The notes beneath the pieces were generated by a model. That model saw only the letters and a list, made by a program, of their open reading frames with translations. It ran no database searches and had not been told where the DNA came from. This document shows, in pieces, positions 20,571 through 32,300 of a stretch of DNA of 64,000 nucleotides. This stretch comes from Gnetum montanum (taxonomy: Eukaryota > Streptophyta > Gnetopsida > Gnetales > Gnetaceae): assembly GCA_015680685.1 (NCBI GenBank), contig MNCI01003683.1, forward strand, positions 615,141-679,140. Reading direction: 5' to 3'. A program made the translations under genes and the position numbers. How positions within the stretch are numbered: position 1 is the stretch's first letter; each line of letters starts with the position of its first letter.

Positions 20571-22387
20571 CTAGCAAAACCAGAACCCAGCTAATGAGCC
20601 TTGGTCAAAGCTGCCAAGCTCAAAGATATTTCAGAAATTCTAAAAAAATGCAACCTAGATTTTCATGTATTAGCAAGTATTTTGTAGGCTAGTGTTTAAT
20701 TGCTTGATTGGATGAATCTGATCTTTGTTGATAATATCTCCACAAGAATCTTATCTTTATTGAGAAGATTTCCCCATGAATCTTATCTTTATTTGGTGGA
20801 CATAACATGGGTGCCCTCTTGCATACAATACTTGCATATAAAGGCATCTTTGGGTTCATTGTTTTTTCATGGGAATGTTACGTTTTTATATAACAGATTT
20901 AAGTTTATATTGGTTAAGCATATTTTCAAAGGTTGCTTTGAGTGTACAAATTAGATTAGAAACTTCCTTACCCTTATATACAATTTCAAAGTGAAATATT
21001 ACACTATCATCATTCTTAACCTTTCTTTCTTTTTATTGTCTTATATCATTGATGCTAGTCCACACTCATATTGCAAGAAGAATAGGTGTCAAAGGTGGGT
21101 AGCCATGGCAAAAGACAGTTCCTTGTTCATTTTTTTGCCTATTCATTCATGCATTTTTTGATTGATCACTTTGTGTGGGTGGCTACGTCAACATCTAGCA
21201 AACTGCTATAGTCTTTTGCTATTGCACTGCACATGAATAGCTGCTTAGATTGTATTTTTGTAGCCAACCTTCTCTCTCACCTTTTGGCAAACAACCCATG
21301 AATCCAAAAATATCTTGACCATGTTACCATTAGCAGTACTTTGTTTTCACATTAGTTAGTAGTGCATGTATAGGCATGAGGGTTGGCGTGTGAAACTTGC
21401 CTAAAAATGATTTTACTCGAAGAAAAAAAGGTGAACTAGTGATGAATGAATGAATTATCTAATGGATTTAGAGAAGGGATGGGATGGGAGCAGTTCATGG
21501 ACTAGTCTCTTCCACGAGTCTTATCTCATCACTCTTTCCTGTCAATTCTTTTACTTCAGGCCATCCAAAAATGTATAGTAGATTTGCATGAATTCAAGTG
21601 CTCATTCATTATTAGCTATATTCCAAGCCACCTCGACACACAAATTTGGGAATATAGCATATCCTATATATATGAGCACAAAAGCTTCAATGTTGCCTCA
21701 CATCACAGTATTTGTGGGGTCACAACAATTTCCCTACTACTCAACGTATATACACTTGGAGGCCATGACAATGTTGTTAGTTTGGCCCAGCAAAACCATA
21801 TATATGTCCACAACATTGTTTGTTTGCCACACTAACAGGACACACCAAATTTATGATCCAAACCTATTCTTGTTTCTTGTTTACCATTAAAAGGATGATG
21901 GACACTAGTGGTTGAATTCCTGATTTGCAAAAGTTTAGGTTATTATATTAATTCTTTGTTATAGGAGCTAGAACTCAATTTTTATTATTATCAAGGAGCC
22001 TTTAGAGTGGTTAGATAATTCAAACAAATTTTTAACATTAATGATGATAAATTATACATAGTCAATCTCCTATATGTCTTGGTGCCTGTGAATGCAATTT
22101 TCATAATACTAAAATATATTTTACATGCAGTATACTTGTTGTTCATGTAGTCATTTAAGTAATTAGATAGTATTTTTCTTTTTGTGAAATATTGTAGGTG
22201 CTATAATTTATTAGAGGTGCCAATATTTGGATCACAAACTTTTAAAAAAAATTCATTAATAAAACAATTCAATATAACAAAAGAAATATTTCTAGTAGAA
22301 TGGAATTGTGATTTTTAATTATTACAAATAATAGTGTTACTTTGAGAAGATTATAAATATAGTAAAAGTTAAATATCAGATAATATT
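20571..22387. other. intergenic, no feature seen
   Basis: AT-rich single-copy-looking DNA. Open frames at 20700 and 21584-21890 lack recognisable motifs and start context. The left end of the Helitron should fall in the last few hundred bases, but I could not place its terminus. Confidence 0.5.
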
Positions 22388-24365
22388 ATGTATGCTAAAA
22401 AAATAGAATATTTTTGTGTATACAAACAGACAAAAAGAAATAGCATGAATAATGAAGAGTTAAAAGCATTAAGAAAATGTGAAAAAATTTACAAATATAA
22501 TCTTAAAAAAAGACAAAAACTAATAACCAACACTAATGATATCTCATCCTTTATGCTAATGAAAAGAGAAGAGATTAAACTAAATAATGTTACATTAATA
22601 GACTCTAATAATCAAATAAGTTTACAAAAACTAAAAGAAATTATACAAACTCAACAAAACCATGCAAGAAATATGCTTTGAAAAAATTTAGAAAACTTTA
22701 AACATGAAGACAAACAAAATATTAGAAATGCTCAATTAAGATTTCAAAATAGTCTTCAAACTGTTACAAATGAATTTGAATGTAACACATGTAATGAAAA
22801 AAAAAATTGCAATCTTACATGCCAAGAAAAATAGCATATTGGAATGTCAAAGATCTAAAAAAGAGAACTATCCTAAACGTTTTTCTATATCAAATAATAT
22901 GGATCCTAGAAAACAACCATGTGAACTTCAAGTGTTAACCCAAGTTGAAGAAATGTTAATTGTAAGGCTCAATCCCATAATTCAAGTTACACATGCTCAT
23001 GGAGGTCAACTAAAGTATAAAGGTCATACAATAAGCTTTCCAAAGCATGTAGAAGAGGTAGCAAAAAACCTACCTCAAAAATTACAAGAGTTACCATTGA
23101 TTATTGTTTAAAGAAAAGATCATTTCAATGGAACATATGATTTTATTGTCAATAAAGCAAGAGTATTAGTAGTGTTAAAATTTAAAATTTTTAATGATAA
23201 GTATTACCAAGATGTTGAAATAGATTTGGAAAGTATGGAAGAACTTCTAGAAAACAATGATGTAAGATTCGCTAATAAAGTTCAAATAACTAATATTAAT
23301 GAATTAGAAGATGAATCAAATAACATTGAATCAAATATAATAAGTAATGATGATTATGAAGAACTTTATGATGAAAGTATACTTACATCATCTACAATTA
23401 TGAATACAATTGACTTTAAAACAAAGAATGATCTCATTCAAGAGTGGCTTAACTTACATAAAATTAAAGTTGCAGAAAGTATTAATTGGCCAACAATAGA
23501 TAAAACTCCATCAAATAAATATTTTTACCCTAGCTTATTTGATATGGCCTTCCCTACTCTTTTTCCTATGGGAAAATGCAATTTCTATGACTTAAGAACT
23601 AAGCAAGTTCAATTACATAAATATGTAAAACATCTTTTGTTGCATAAAGATGGAAGATTTGCAAGACATCCTAAAGTTAGATACTATATTTTTAACATGA
23701 GTAGGAGACATCCTACACAAAACATAGCCTCAATTTTCATTAAATGAAATTTAAATAAAATGCCAATGCATATCAACAAGTTTTAAAAACTGATTATGCA
23801 AGGATCCAAGCAAGAGTTTCGCTAATGAAATTGTATGATTTAGTTCTACTTTGCAAGGTACATAAGCTTACTGGTCAAAATGTCGCTTACAGTTAATATC
23901 AATGTTGAATCAAATTGGATCTCCTACTATATTTTTCATGTTAAGTGCTACTAATATCCATTGGCCTAACTTATATAAACATATGACAAGAGTTGCAAAA
24001 AAAAAATGATTTACAACAAAGTAAACAACAAATGTTCATTGAAAACCCTCATGTCATAACACAATATATGTATTATCATTACCAAGTTTTTATGAAAGAG
24101 ATTTTGAAGAAAGACATAAAAGTGATTAACTATTGGTCAAGGTATGAATGGCAACATTGAGGGTCTCCTCACATACATGGATTTTTATGGATAGAAAATG
24201 CTTCAAATACAGACATAGTTAATTGGTATGATGAGGATGAAGTCAATAAGATAAAGACTTTCTTAGATGATCTTGTACATGCATGGAACCCTCGATTTGC
24301 GACTACAATGCCATCTTTTGAGGTATCAAATAAGTACATTTCATTGTTATTGATGTTGATATTAT
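22388..24365 (+). pseudogene. Helitron Rep, N-terminal half with HUH motif
   Basis: Order: a Lys-rich start (22388-22681); a CNTCNEK cysteine pair (about 22776); a frame change near 22830; a DUF6570-like block, SNNMDPRKQPCELQVLTQVEE, then GHTISFPKHVEEVAKNLP (22890-23070); and the Helitron_like_N block FDMAFPTLFPMGK and LHKDGRFARHPKVRYYIFN (23535-23700). After frame changes, MLNQIGSPTIFFMLSA precedes the Rep HUH block, GSPHIHGFLWI, with the two His codons at 24170 and 24176. A TGA (24158), where Arg is usual, directly precedes it. Rep nicks and joins DNA in rolling-circle transposition. It is interrupted by a LINE near 24366. Confidence 0.85.
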
Positions 24366-26290
24366 GGGGGGGGGTGTCGGACCTCGAAAAGAAGTTTTAT
24401 TGAAATTAAAGGTGCATCAATTACAACAACTTGAATAAGTCATAGGGTTAAGGGAAGGGGAAAACTGAGAGCATCATGAATGACACTCGAGAAACACCTT
24501 AGAAATAAACTAGTATTAGGGGAGGTACCCCAAGTTGGGCCACAATCAAATGTTCGCACAGACTAGCTTTTTACAAAATAGAATGACATAGAATTAGATG
24601 AGGCAAAGAGCTCTCAATTAAGGATAGAGGGAATGCCCATGGTGAATCCACATAATAAAAGGGAAAACTTCCTTGCAGAGATTACTGATGCTAGGTGTAA
24701 CTGAAACACATAGGTCTTTCCCATAGCTATAGGAGATGAACCAATTGATGACTGTCCAGATTGAACTTGGATGCTTGAGATGTGAGTTGAAAATAGGTGA
24801 GGCGAAAGATCTGCAACATTTCCAACGTGGTAAGCAAACATTTGTTAGAATACTCTGTCTTTTGAAATAGAACATTGCATCTTTGCTTCCAAATATAATA
24901 TAAAATAATAGGCCTAATAACTTTCCACAGAAAATTAAGATTAGTAGAAGTAATGTTCAAGAATCCGAATATGGCATCCTCCTGAGATAGCTTGTAGGAT
25001 GGAAAAGCTTTAGAAGTCCACTGCCACACATGTTGAGCAAAGGGACATTGCCAAAACACATGGACAAAGTCATCTTGTCCACCACATAGAGGGCAAGTGG
25101 GATTAGGAATCCCAAGATATTCTAGACGTTTTCCGATAGGAAGACCATGTTGGAGAAGACACCAAAGGAACTGCTTAATTTAGGGGAGGGTCGGAAGTTT
25201 CCAAATAAGTTGGAAGAGAGGGATCCAAAATGTTTCTGACTCTTGTTTGTGCCAATATTTATTGCAACATTGAATGACTTCATATGGGTCGTGCATGAGA
25301 TGAAAGGGAACAGATGGCCGATAGGGCAAGAGTTTAACCCCATTAAGCCATTGAAGGCCATGAAAAAGGCTTTGCACTGTAACATCCAGGTGCCAGTGAC
25401 CGTGGAGGAAAGAGTAAATCTGAACAAGGCAATGTTTCATTGCAGCCGACTCCCCATACAAAGTGTTAAACTCGACCCCTGAAATCCAACGACTAGCCAG
25501 CCTAAGACAATTCAAGGAAATGACACCTTTTCGATACCACGAGGTAGCCACCTTAGCATTTGTGATAGCAAGGGGAGCGGGTGACAGAGGTAACCACCAC
25601 GGACACACTTTAGAGAGGATAGTAGGGTTGATTTTAACGTTAGTCCAGTCTATGTGAGTGTGTACAATTTGCCAGGCCCTCCAAATGCTTTTGAAAACAT
25701 GAGATCCGGGAAGAATGATAGTGAGGGGGGAAAGAATCCAATTAACGAAATGGATGTCTTTCCAGAAGGGCTTATTTTTAGGAAAGGCTTGATGAAGCCT
25801 TAATTGGAGGAGGGTCCCTATAATATTTGAGGCATCTAAATGTTGTACCAACCACTTAGCAACCAGGGTAATTCCTTGCTTATAGGAGTTCAAAAGGCCT
25901 AAGCCACCCTTATTCTTGGGGAGAGTAACAATAGTCCAAGCGACACGATGAAAGCCTTTTTGAGAGTCCTTGGAGGACCACATAAAGTCATAGAATAACC
26001 GTTCTAGCTTGTGGTAGGCAACTTGGGAGGGGGCCCAACACGAAGAGTAATACACATGGGTGGATGCGCATATGGACTTACAAACAAGGTATTTACCCGC
26101 AAGTGTGAGGGGTTTAGTTTTCCATTTGTCGAGTTTCTTTTGAATGCGATGAATAACTTGCTCCCAAAGGATAGATGTTGAGCCTCTAAAGTAGAAAGGG
26201 ATTCCCAGAATCTTAATGATGTCTTGATCTTGAAGCTGCTTCCAATTATAGTTAGTCACATGTTGGATTTGATATTGATTTTGCAAATAA
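24366..26290 (-). mobile_element. 5'-truncated L1-type LINE fragment
   Basis: Minus-strand coding sequence starts inside the reverse transcriptase, downstream of the catalytic YxDD box, so this is a 5'-truncated copy. The thumb region reads IKILGIPFYFRG, LDKWKTKPLTLAGKYLVCKS and KNKGGLGLLNSYKQG. After one stop (about 25178) comes the zf-RVT domain, KQFLWCLLQHGLPIGKRLEY and CPLCGG...HVFWQCPFAQHVW, typical of plant LINEs. The 3' end faces left, near an AATAAA (minus strand, about 24400) and a G run (24367-24375). It lies inside the Helitron Rep gene. I found no clear target-site duplication. Confidence 0.85.
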
Positions 26291-27640
26291 ATATATATAC
26301 AAGAAAATAATTCAAATATGTGTCACCCATCATCATATGATAAATAAGCAATATTCACCAAAGATGTCAATGAAGATTATGTGGAACTAATTAACTTAAT
26401 TCAAAGACATTCAAAATGTAGAAAGGATACCTGCTTACGATTAAAAATGAAAAATTATATTGCAGGTAATGTATGAAAAAGTTATTTGAAAGACTATTTT
26501 AAAGAAACTATTGCCAAAAATTCTAATATTATGTTTACATATGCTTTATAGATACAAAGTTCCATGGCCTATTTGTGAAACCTCTTCATTGTTATACAAG
26601 AATTGTGGGTCAAAAGAAATTTTATTTGAGCCACTATGTAATGATGATAGATTGAATAAACAGCATAGACTAATTCTTCAAACATGTAAAGCTAACATAG
26701 ATTGACAACTTATTTTGTCAGAACATGCTATTGTGAAGTAAATTGCAAAATATGCTGCTAAAGCATAAAAAACTTCTGAATCCTATAATGATATGCTAGA
26801 AAAAATTATAAAATTAAAAAACACTAAAGATCACATAGGAAAAAGTTACAAAAAGCTAATAATTGAGACATTAATTGAAAGAGATATAGAAGCATATGTA
26901 TCACATATGTTTTTGGAACTACCTTTAGTAGAATGTAGTAGAATTTTTGTAAACTTAAATTTGTCTAATCAAGTATATAAACAAATAGTTACAAATGAAT
27001 CCAATAATGAAAAATCATATTCAAAAGATATTTTGAAAGCATACATAAGTAGACCAACAGATATGAGTAGTTTAAACCTTTATGAGGTGACAAAAAATTT
27101 ATTTATAATCCAAAATGAAAGTCAAATAAGTTATGGAAACAAAGACAAAAAGAAGCCATAGTTCAAGTTTATCCTATATTTTTAGAAAAACCAATTGAGA
27201 ATCTTGAAAAATGGTTAGAGTATTGTTGAATTCAAATGTTGCTTTATGTTCCATTTTGTATATATGAAACTAAAATAGGAACAATAGAAGAATAGATAAG
27301 AGCTAATTGGAAAGTACATGAACAAATAATTGAAAAAATAACTAATAAAACCAAAACAAAGGAAGATATAATTTGCAAAGATTATGAAGAAGATGTTTAT
27401 ATTGAAAACATAAATCACCTTCAAAATGAATGGGAGTTTTTATCAAGTTTGCAACCAACAAAAGTTTTAAATCACACAAAAATAGATATGTTAGGACAAA
27501 GTGACATAAACATTTAGTATGAATGGAACAAAATTGATCAAAATGAAATTGAAAGAACATTACAATTTCTAAATTCCTTGAAAAATGTCAATACTACTAT
27601 TAGGATGCAACCTAATACAAATTATCGACCAACATTAAAT
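26291..27640 (+). pseudogene. Helitron Rep, C-terminal half with tyrosine motif
   Basis: Continues after the LINE: ELINLIQRHSKCRKDTCLRL (about 26385), YRYKVPWPICETSSL, then LILQTCKANID and the Rep tyrosine motif. The expected Y-x-x-K-Y box reads stop-I-A-K-Y: the codon at 26739-26741 is TAA where the first catalytic Tyr should be, while the second Tyr (26751-26753) remains. A long linker follows in the frame from 26793, with VSHMFLELPLVECSR and AYISRPTDMSSLNLYEV, typical of the Rep-helicase junction of Helitrons. Several stops. Confidence 0.8.
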
Positions 27641-28090
27641 AACAAATAACAAGAAGTTGTGAATATCATTAAAAATTATTATATCCAAAGTAAAAAAAGG
27701 GCATTAAAACCATTGAAATTAATAGTACAAGGTAGTGTTGGCATAGGGAAATCTTTCCTAATTCATGCTATTAAAATAGAAATGTCTACTTTAACATTTC
27801 CAAAAAAAATGCCTTTGTTGGTAATGGCTCCAACAAGGATTACAGCTTTTAATATTCAAGTAAAAATAATTCATGCTGGTCTGAAACTATCCATAAAAGG
27901 AAAAGAAAAAAATAGTAATATTATTTTACATTAGCTGCAAAATGATTTGAAGGACATAAAATATATTCTCATTGATGAGTATAGTTTTATTGGAGCTAGG
28001 TTATTAGAAGATATAGATGCAAGACTGTGATAAATATTTCCTCATTGTAATGAAAGTTTTGAAGGTAGGTCGATGATCTTCATAGGTGAT
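27641..28090 (+). pseudogene. Helitron Pif1-type helicase, N-terminal part
   Basis: The frame from 27659 has Walker A, GSVGIGKSF (27731-27757), and the APTRITAFNI motif (about 27829). After a stop, Walker B reads ILIDEYSFIG (about 27965). The sequence runs to MIFIGD at 28090, the start of helicase motif III, where the first gypsy element breaks it. The superfamily 1 helicase unwinds donor DNA during rolling-circle transposition. The rest resumes at 38231/38236. Confidence 0.85.
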
Positions 28091-28957
28091 TGATGAGTGG
28101 TGAGGTACCTCTTTGTCCAACCATATGAATCATAGGCATTCATGTGTGATTTGGTCGAATTCCACAAACTTTAATTACCAAGTACGCTAGAGCTAAATGG
28201 TGAGTTCATGTTGTCCATTCATTGTCTTCCCAGTCTCACTTGTGAAATGTAAGTGTATGGTTAAGTGTGACTGAGGCATAAGATTTTTATTATTTTGTTT
28301 TTTATCAATTTGATTTCCTAAAACAAGAATAAAAGTGAGAGTAATTAAGCACTAAGAAAACTATTGTCTAATCTAGCCTAACATAAGTAACCATCCCCAC
28401 TTCCTGAACACATCCTGAACTTTGTGTAAACACTATTGGGTTGTCAAACGCTATCATTTCTAAGCTACCAAGTGTCACACGTATGTTTGAAGGGGTCGTG
28501 CTTGTGTATTCTAATTAGTGTCTTAATTAATCAAAATTAATTGCTAAATAAATAAAATTAATGTAAACTGCATGAAATCATGATATGTAAATCAATAAAG
28601 GAAGAAAGTCTCAAGTGCTACAAGGATGAATCAAAAAGCTCGTCTTTATTGCAAACACAATGGTGTGTTCAGGTACATTAATGCTTGAATAAAGATCCAA
28701 TCACACTTAGACCTCCTACTACGAGCACTTGGAAAATATTCTAACTCTCAAATGAACAAACTACAAGAATCTTTCTACTTGACTTCAAAACTACTACCGA
28801 ATCATGTGCCCAAGGGTTATATTTATAGGCTCGGGAGTGCTTCGCAATATCACATGTCCAATATCACATCTTGGGCCACGATATCATGTACCTAATATCA
28901 TGTACCCAATATCATGGCCACTCCGATATAAGAGCTTATGAAAAACACGATTCATCA
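28091..28957 (-). repeat. gypsy element 1 3' LTR
   Basis: 867 bases. Contains a minus-strand TATAAATA box (28827-28820) and, near the U3 start, three tandem units of the ACATGATAT type (28880-28920). A CCCC tract just to its right is the complement of the purine tract. Confidence 0.9.
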
Positions 28958-30989
28958 TACCCCATGACTAAATGAAAACTAGTCCTTAAGTACAGAAGAA
29001 GAGGAACAAGTCCCTTACAAAATATATTAGGAGGTATGGAATGTTTGACTGACATGTAGAGTGACATAGAGGAAACAAAAAAAATAGAAAAGTGCCTAAG
29101 CATACAACATTACAATTGTGTGNAAAAAAATAGAAAAGTGCCTAAGCATACAACATTACAATTGTGTGCAAAATTGGGTGTTCATGATAATAGGAAAGAA
29201 CACCCTCAGATCCAATGGACATCGAACCCCTCTTGGCAACAAAAGAATAAGGGAGAGGTAGAAGAGATCCAATGGTCATGAACAATCTTCCATAAGTAAT
29301 ATTATTGCATCCTCCTTGGTGAAGATAGTCCCACTTCTAGTCCATGCTCCCCACTACAATCACAACAAAATCAAGGATTAGTATATAAAGTGTAACACAT
29401 AGTGGTTAAATACCTTGTCTCGTCAGTGATTTTATCTAGCTAAGTTGTGATTGTGGTAGATTGGTTGCTTAATAGTGTTAGTGGGAATACTAACAAATGG
29501 GTTAAGTAAGAGAAGTGGTCCATAAAATTCAAAAAAAGCTTAACACAAGGAATACTAGAAAGAGGGTATAGAAATTCACAACAATAAAAAGAAGGAATTC
29601 ACTAAAAATAGTTGTAAAGATGCACACAATTAGATGGCATTGATGGAGAAAATAAAAAGAATTTGATTGTAAAAATGTCTAAGGTTAAAGAAGTTAACTA
29701 ACCAAACCAAAAGATATGCAAGTGGGTCCTTCCCAAAGTAAGCACAAGCCTTTTATTCCCTTGCATAACTTCAAACCAATGAGTACATAAACACTGTGGA
29801 TGATTAATGGTTACGAAAGGTTTAGTACAAAAACCTAGAAGTAACTAACTGAGAAACCCGACACATCAAACTAGAACATTCAATCAAAACATGAAACTAG
29901 TAGTGAGGTGAGGCATGAAAAGAATAGATGGATGAGAGAGAGAATGGAATGGAATTCCTAATTATGGTCACATGAAATCCCTTGTGGAGTTTGTGATTAA
30001 ATGACTCAGTAGGATCCATCCTTAGTCCAAACCAAAACCAACCACTTTCAATGACTTTGCATCGGCATTCTGAGACGAGTCCATCCCCTGAGACGTAAGA
30101 ATGCTTTCACAAAACAACCACCATTCCAAATTGGAGAAGAAGTAGGAAGTGAGAAAGGGCCTTGGTTATAAGAGACAAGACAAGTCCCATAACTAGTGCA
30201 TGTAGCCCTTTTTATTTGGTGTAAGGGGTGTGCTTTGAATTCCCATATTTATTTTATTTTATTGAATGGGAACCACACCATGCAAAGACCCATGCATTTC
30301 TGCATTTATTTTTTCTAAAGGATGTGCTTTGAATCCTCTTTTTTTTATGAGGACCACACCATGTAAGGACTTATTCGACTTCCTATTGTGGAATGATGCA
30401 GAATAGTGAGAAGCTCATGAGAACACCCCCACACACAATAAAATGAAAAAGCATGAAGAATACAACATCCGTTTGAAGCCACAACCTATCTAAACCTTTA
30501 ATTCCTTCCCAATTCTAGAAACTACACAAGTCATAAATTTATTAAGGTTGTATTAATGAAAAAGAGACTACATGTTTCTAGAACAAGGAAAACCATAGAG
30601 TGTGTGGATGGGTGGATGATGTGGACTCACTGCCTATTTCATGAAAATAAACCATGTCCTAGTTATTAGTAACAACATTCAAAGTTAGAAACCAGACATC
30701 AACAATCAAATCACAAATGATACCATCATCAAGTAGCACATTACCATTGTACTTGGCACTTTATTAGCAAATAGAGTAGAAAATTATACCAAGCATAAGA
30801 AAATATAAAAGAAAGTAAAAGAATATTCAAGAAATATTAAATATACCAACAATGGTGCAAAACAAAAACTTAGAAAAGATTAATAACATAAAAAACAAAA
30901 AGATGTCAAATAAGAAATATGAAAAAAAAGTTGTAAAACCAAAAATGTGTAAAAAAAAAAGTCAAAAGACTAAGGAGCCATGTAAAGTA
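28958..30989 (-). other. gypsy element 1 region between integrase and 3' LTR
   Basis: About 2 kb with no coding signal that I can support. Closely matched by 40441-42490 in element 2, so it is an inherited part of this family. An assembly N lies at 29123. Confidence 0.7.
29123..29123. other. assembly N between exact 45-bp repeats
   Basis: 29078-29122 equals 29124-29168. The corresponding region of element 2 has this segment only once, which supports an artefact. Confidence 0.9.
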
Positions 30990-32300
30990 TTAGTATGGAT
31001 GGCCATCTCCCCCATGACTAAGTTGGAATGGGAAGATCCAAAAGATTAAGCATGGTTGTCCATCTGGTGAGGTGTCTATTAAGTTGGTTGACTTGGGCTC
31101 ATGGAAAGGTTTCAATTGTTGGATGTTGACTAATTGTTTCTTGTCTGGGCTATCAGGTTTATATATAATCATGACCCCAAATGGAAAATTCTCTTCAATA
31201 ATGTAAGATACTTTCCACAACATTTGAAATTTGGTTTGTTGAGGTATGTGTGCAGGATTCCAATAGAGAACCTTGTCTCCTAGTTGAAACTTGATTTTCC
31301 TTATTTTGAGGTCATGGAATTTTTTATTGAATACCTTATGCATTTCATTGGATGATAGGGCCATTAATCAATTTTCATCTAGCAAGTTGAGGTTCATTAA
31401 TCTTTCCTTTTGTGCTAGACTTAGATCCATGTTAAGATCACAAGCTATAGAGAATGTACGGAGCTCGAATTGGATGGGTAGTGTTGGTATTTTTTTGTAC
31501 ATAAGTTCATAGGAAGAATAACCTATGGGAAGCTTCCATGTGGAATGATAGGCCCAAAGGGCATCATTTAATTTGGTGCTTCAATCCCTTCAGTATTTGC
31601 TAATAGTGCACATTAGAATTTTTGTAATCTCCCAATTAGTAATCTTAGGTTGACCATTGGCTTGGGAGTGATAAGGTGTTGTGAGTTTATGCTCAACTCC
31701 CAAGTGTTGCATAAGCTTTAGGAAAGTGGCACCAATGAAATGAGTTTCATTGTCAGAAATTAACACACGAGGCAGACCAAACCTGTTTATGATATTTAGT
31801 TGTATAAACCGAGTAGGAGTAGTGGATGTACAGTCAATGATGATTACTACGTTTGCCCACTTAGTACAATAGTCAACCGCAACTATTATATACACCTTTC
31901 CATTTGACAAAGGTATGATGGGACCCTTAAAGTTAATGCTCCAAATATTGAATAGCTTGAGAGGCTAAATCCATTGTTATGGCTATTCCATTCAAGTTGT
32001 CATTCCATCGTCCCTTTAACAATGATCACAAGTATGGAAAAATTGGTGTGCATCCCTGAAGATTGTTGGCTAGTAATATCCTACCATGAGGTTTTTTATG
32101 ATCATGCATCTCCTAGCATAATGGCCAGCATAAGAACCTTCATGAGCATTCTAGAGAATGCACAATTGATCCATGTCAGGGATACACTAGCATACCAAGC
32201 CGTCGGAACATACTTTGTAAAGATTCCCATTGATTTCTCTAAAATGCTCAACCTAGTGAAGAAACTATTGTTTCTTCTAGGTGTCCAGCCCTTACGGTAG
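30990..32300 (-). pseudogene. gypsy element 1 integrase
   Basis: Minus-strand core: IIVAVDYCTKWANVV with the first catalytic Asp (about 31890), LISDNETHFIG with the second Asp (about 31760), and TPYHSQANGQPKITNWEI with the DDE Glu position near 31630. The C-terminal piece (30990-31364) has FQLGDKVLYWN and a DKKQLVNIQQLKPFH tail. Integrase inserts the element cDNA. Stops and frameshifts separate core and tail, and the zinc-binding region toward 32300 is barely recognisable. It follows RNase H as in all Ty3/gypsy elements. Confidence 0.85.

Noticed and set aside
20700..21890. Possible small genes at 20700-20954 and 21584-21890
   Set aside because: No motif, no start context, overlapping frames; likely chance.
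25243..25657. Plus-strand frames at 25243-25657
   Set aside because: Antisense shadows of the LINE reverse transcriptase fragment.
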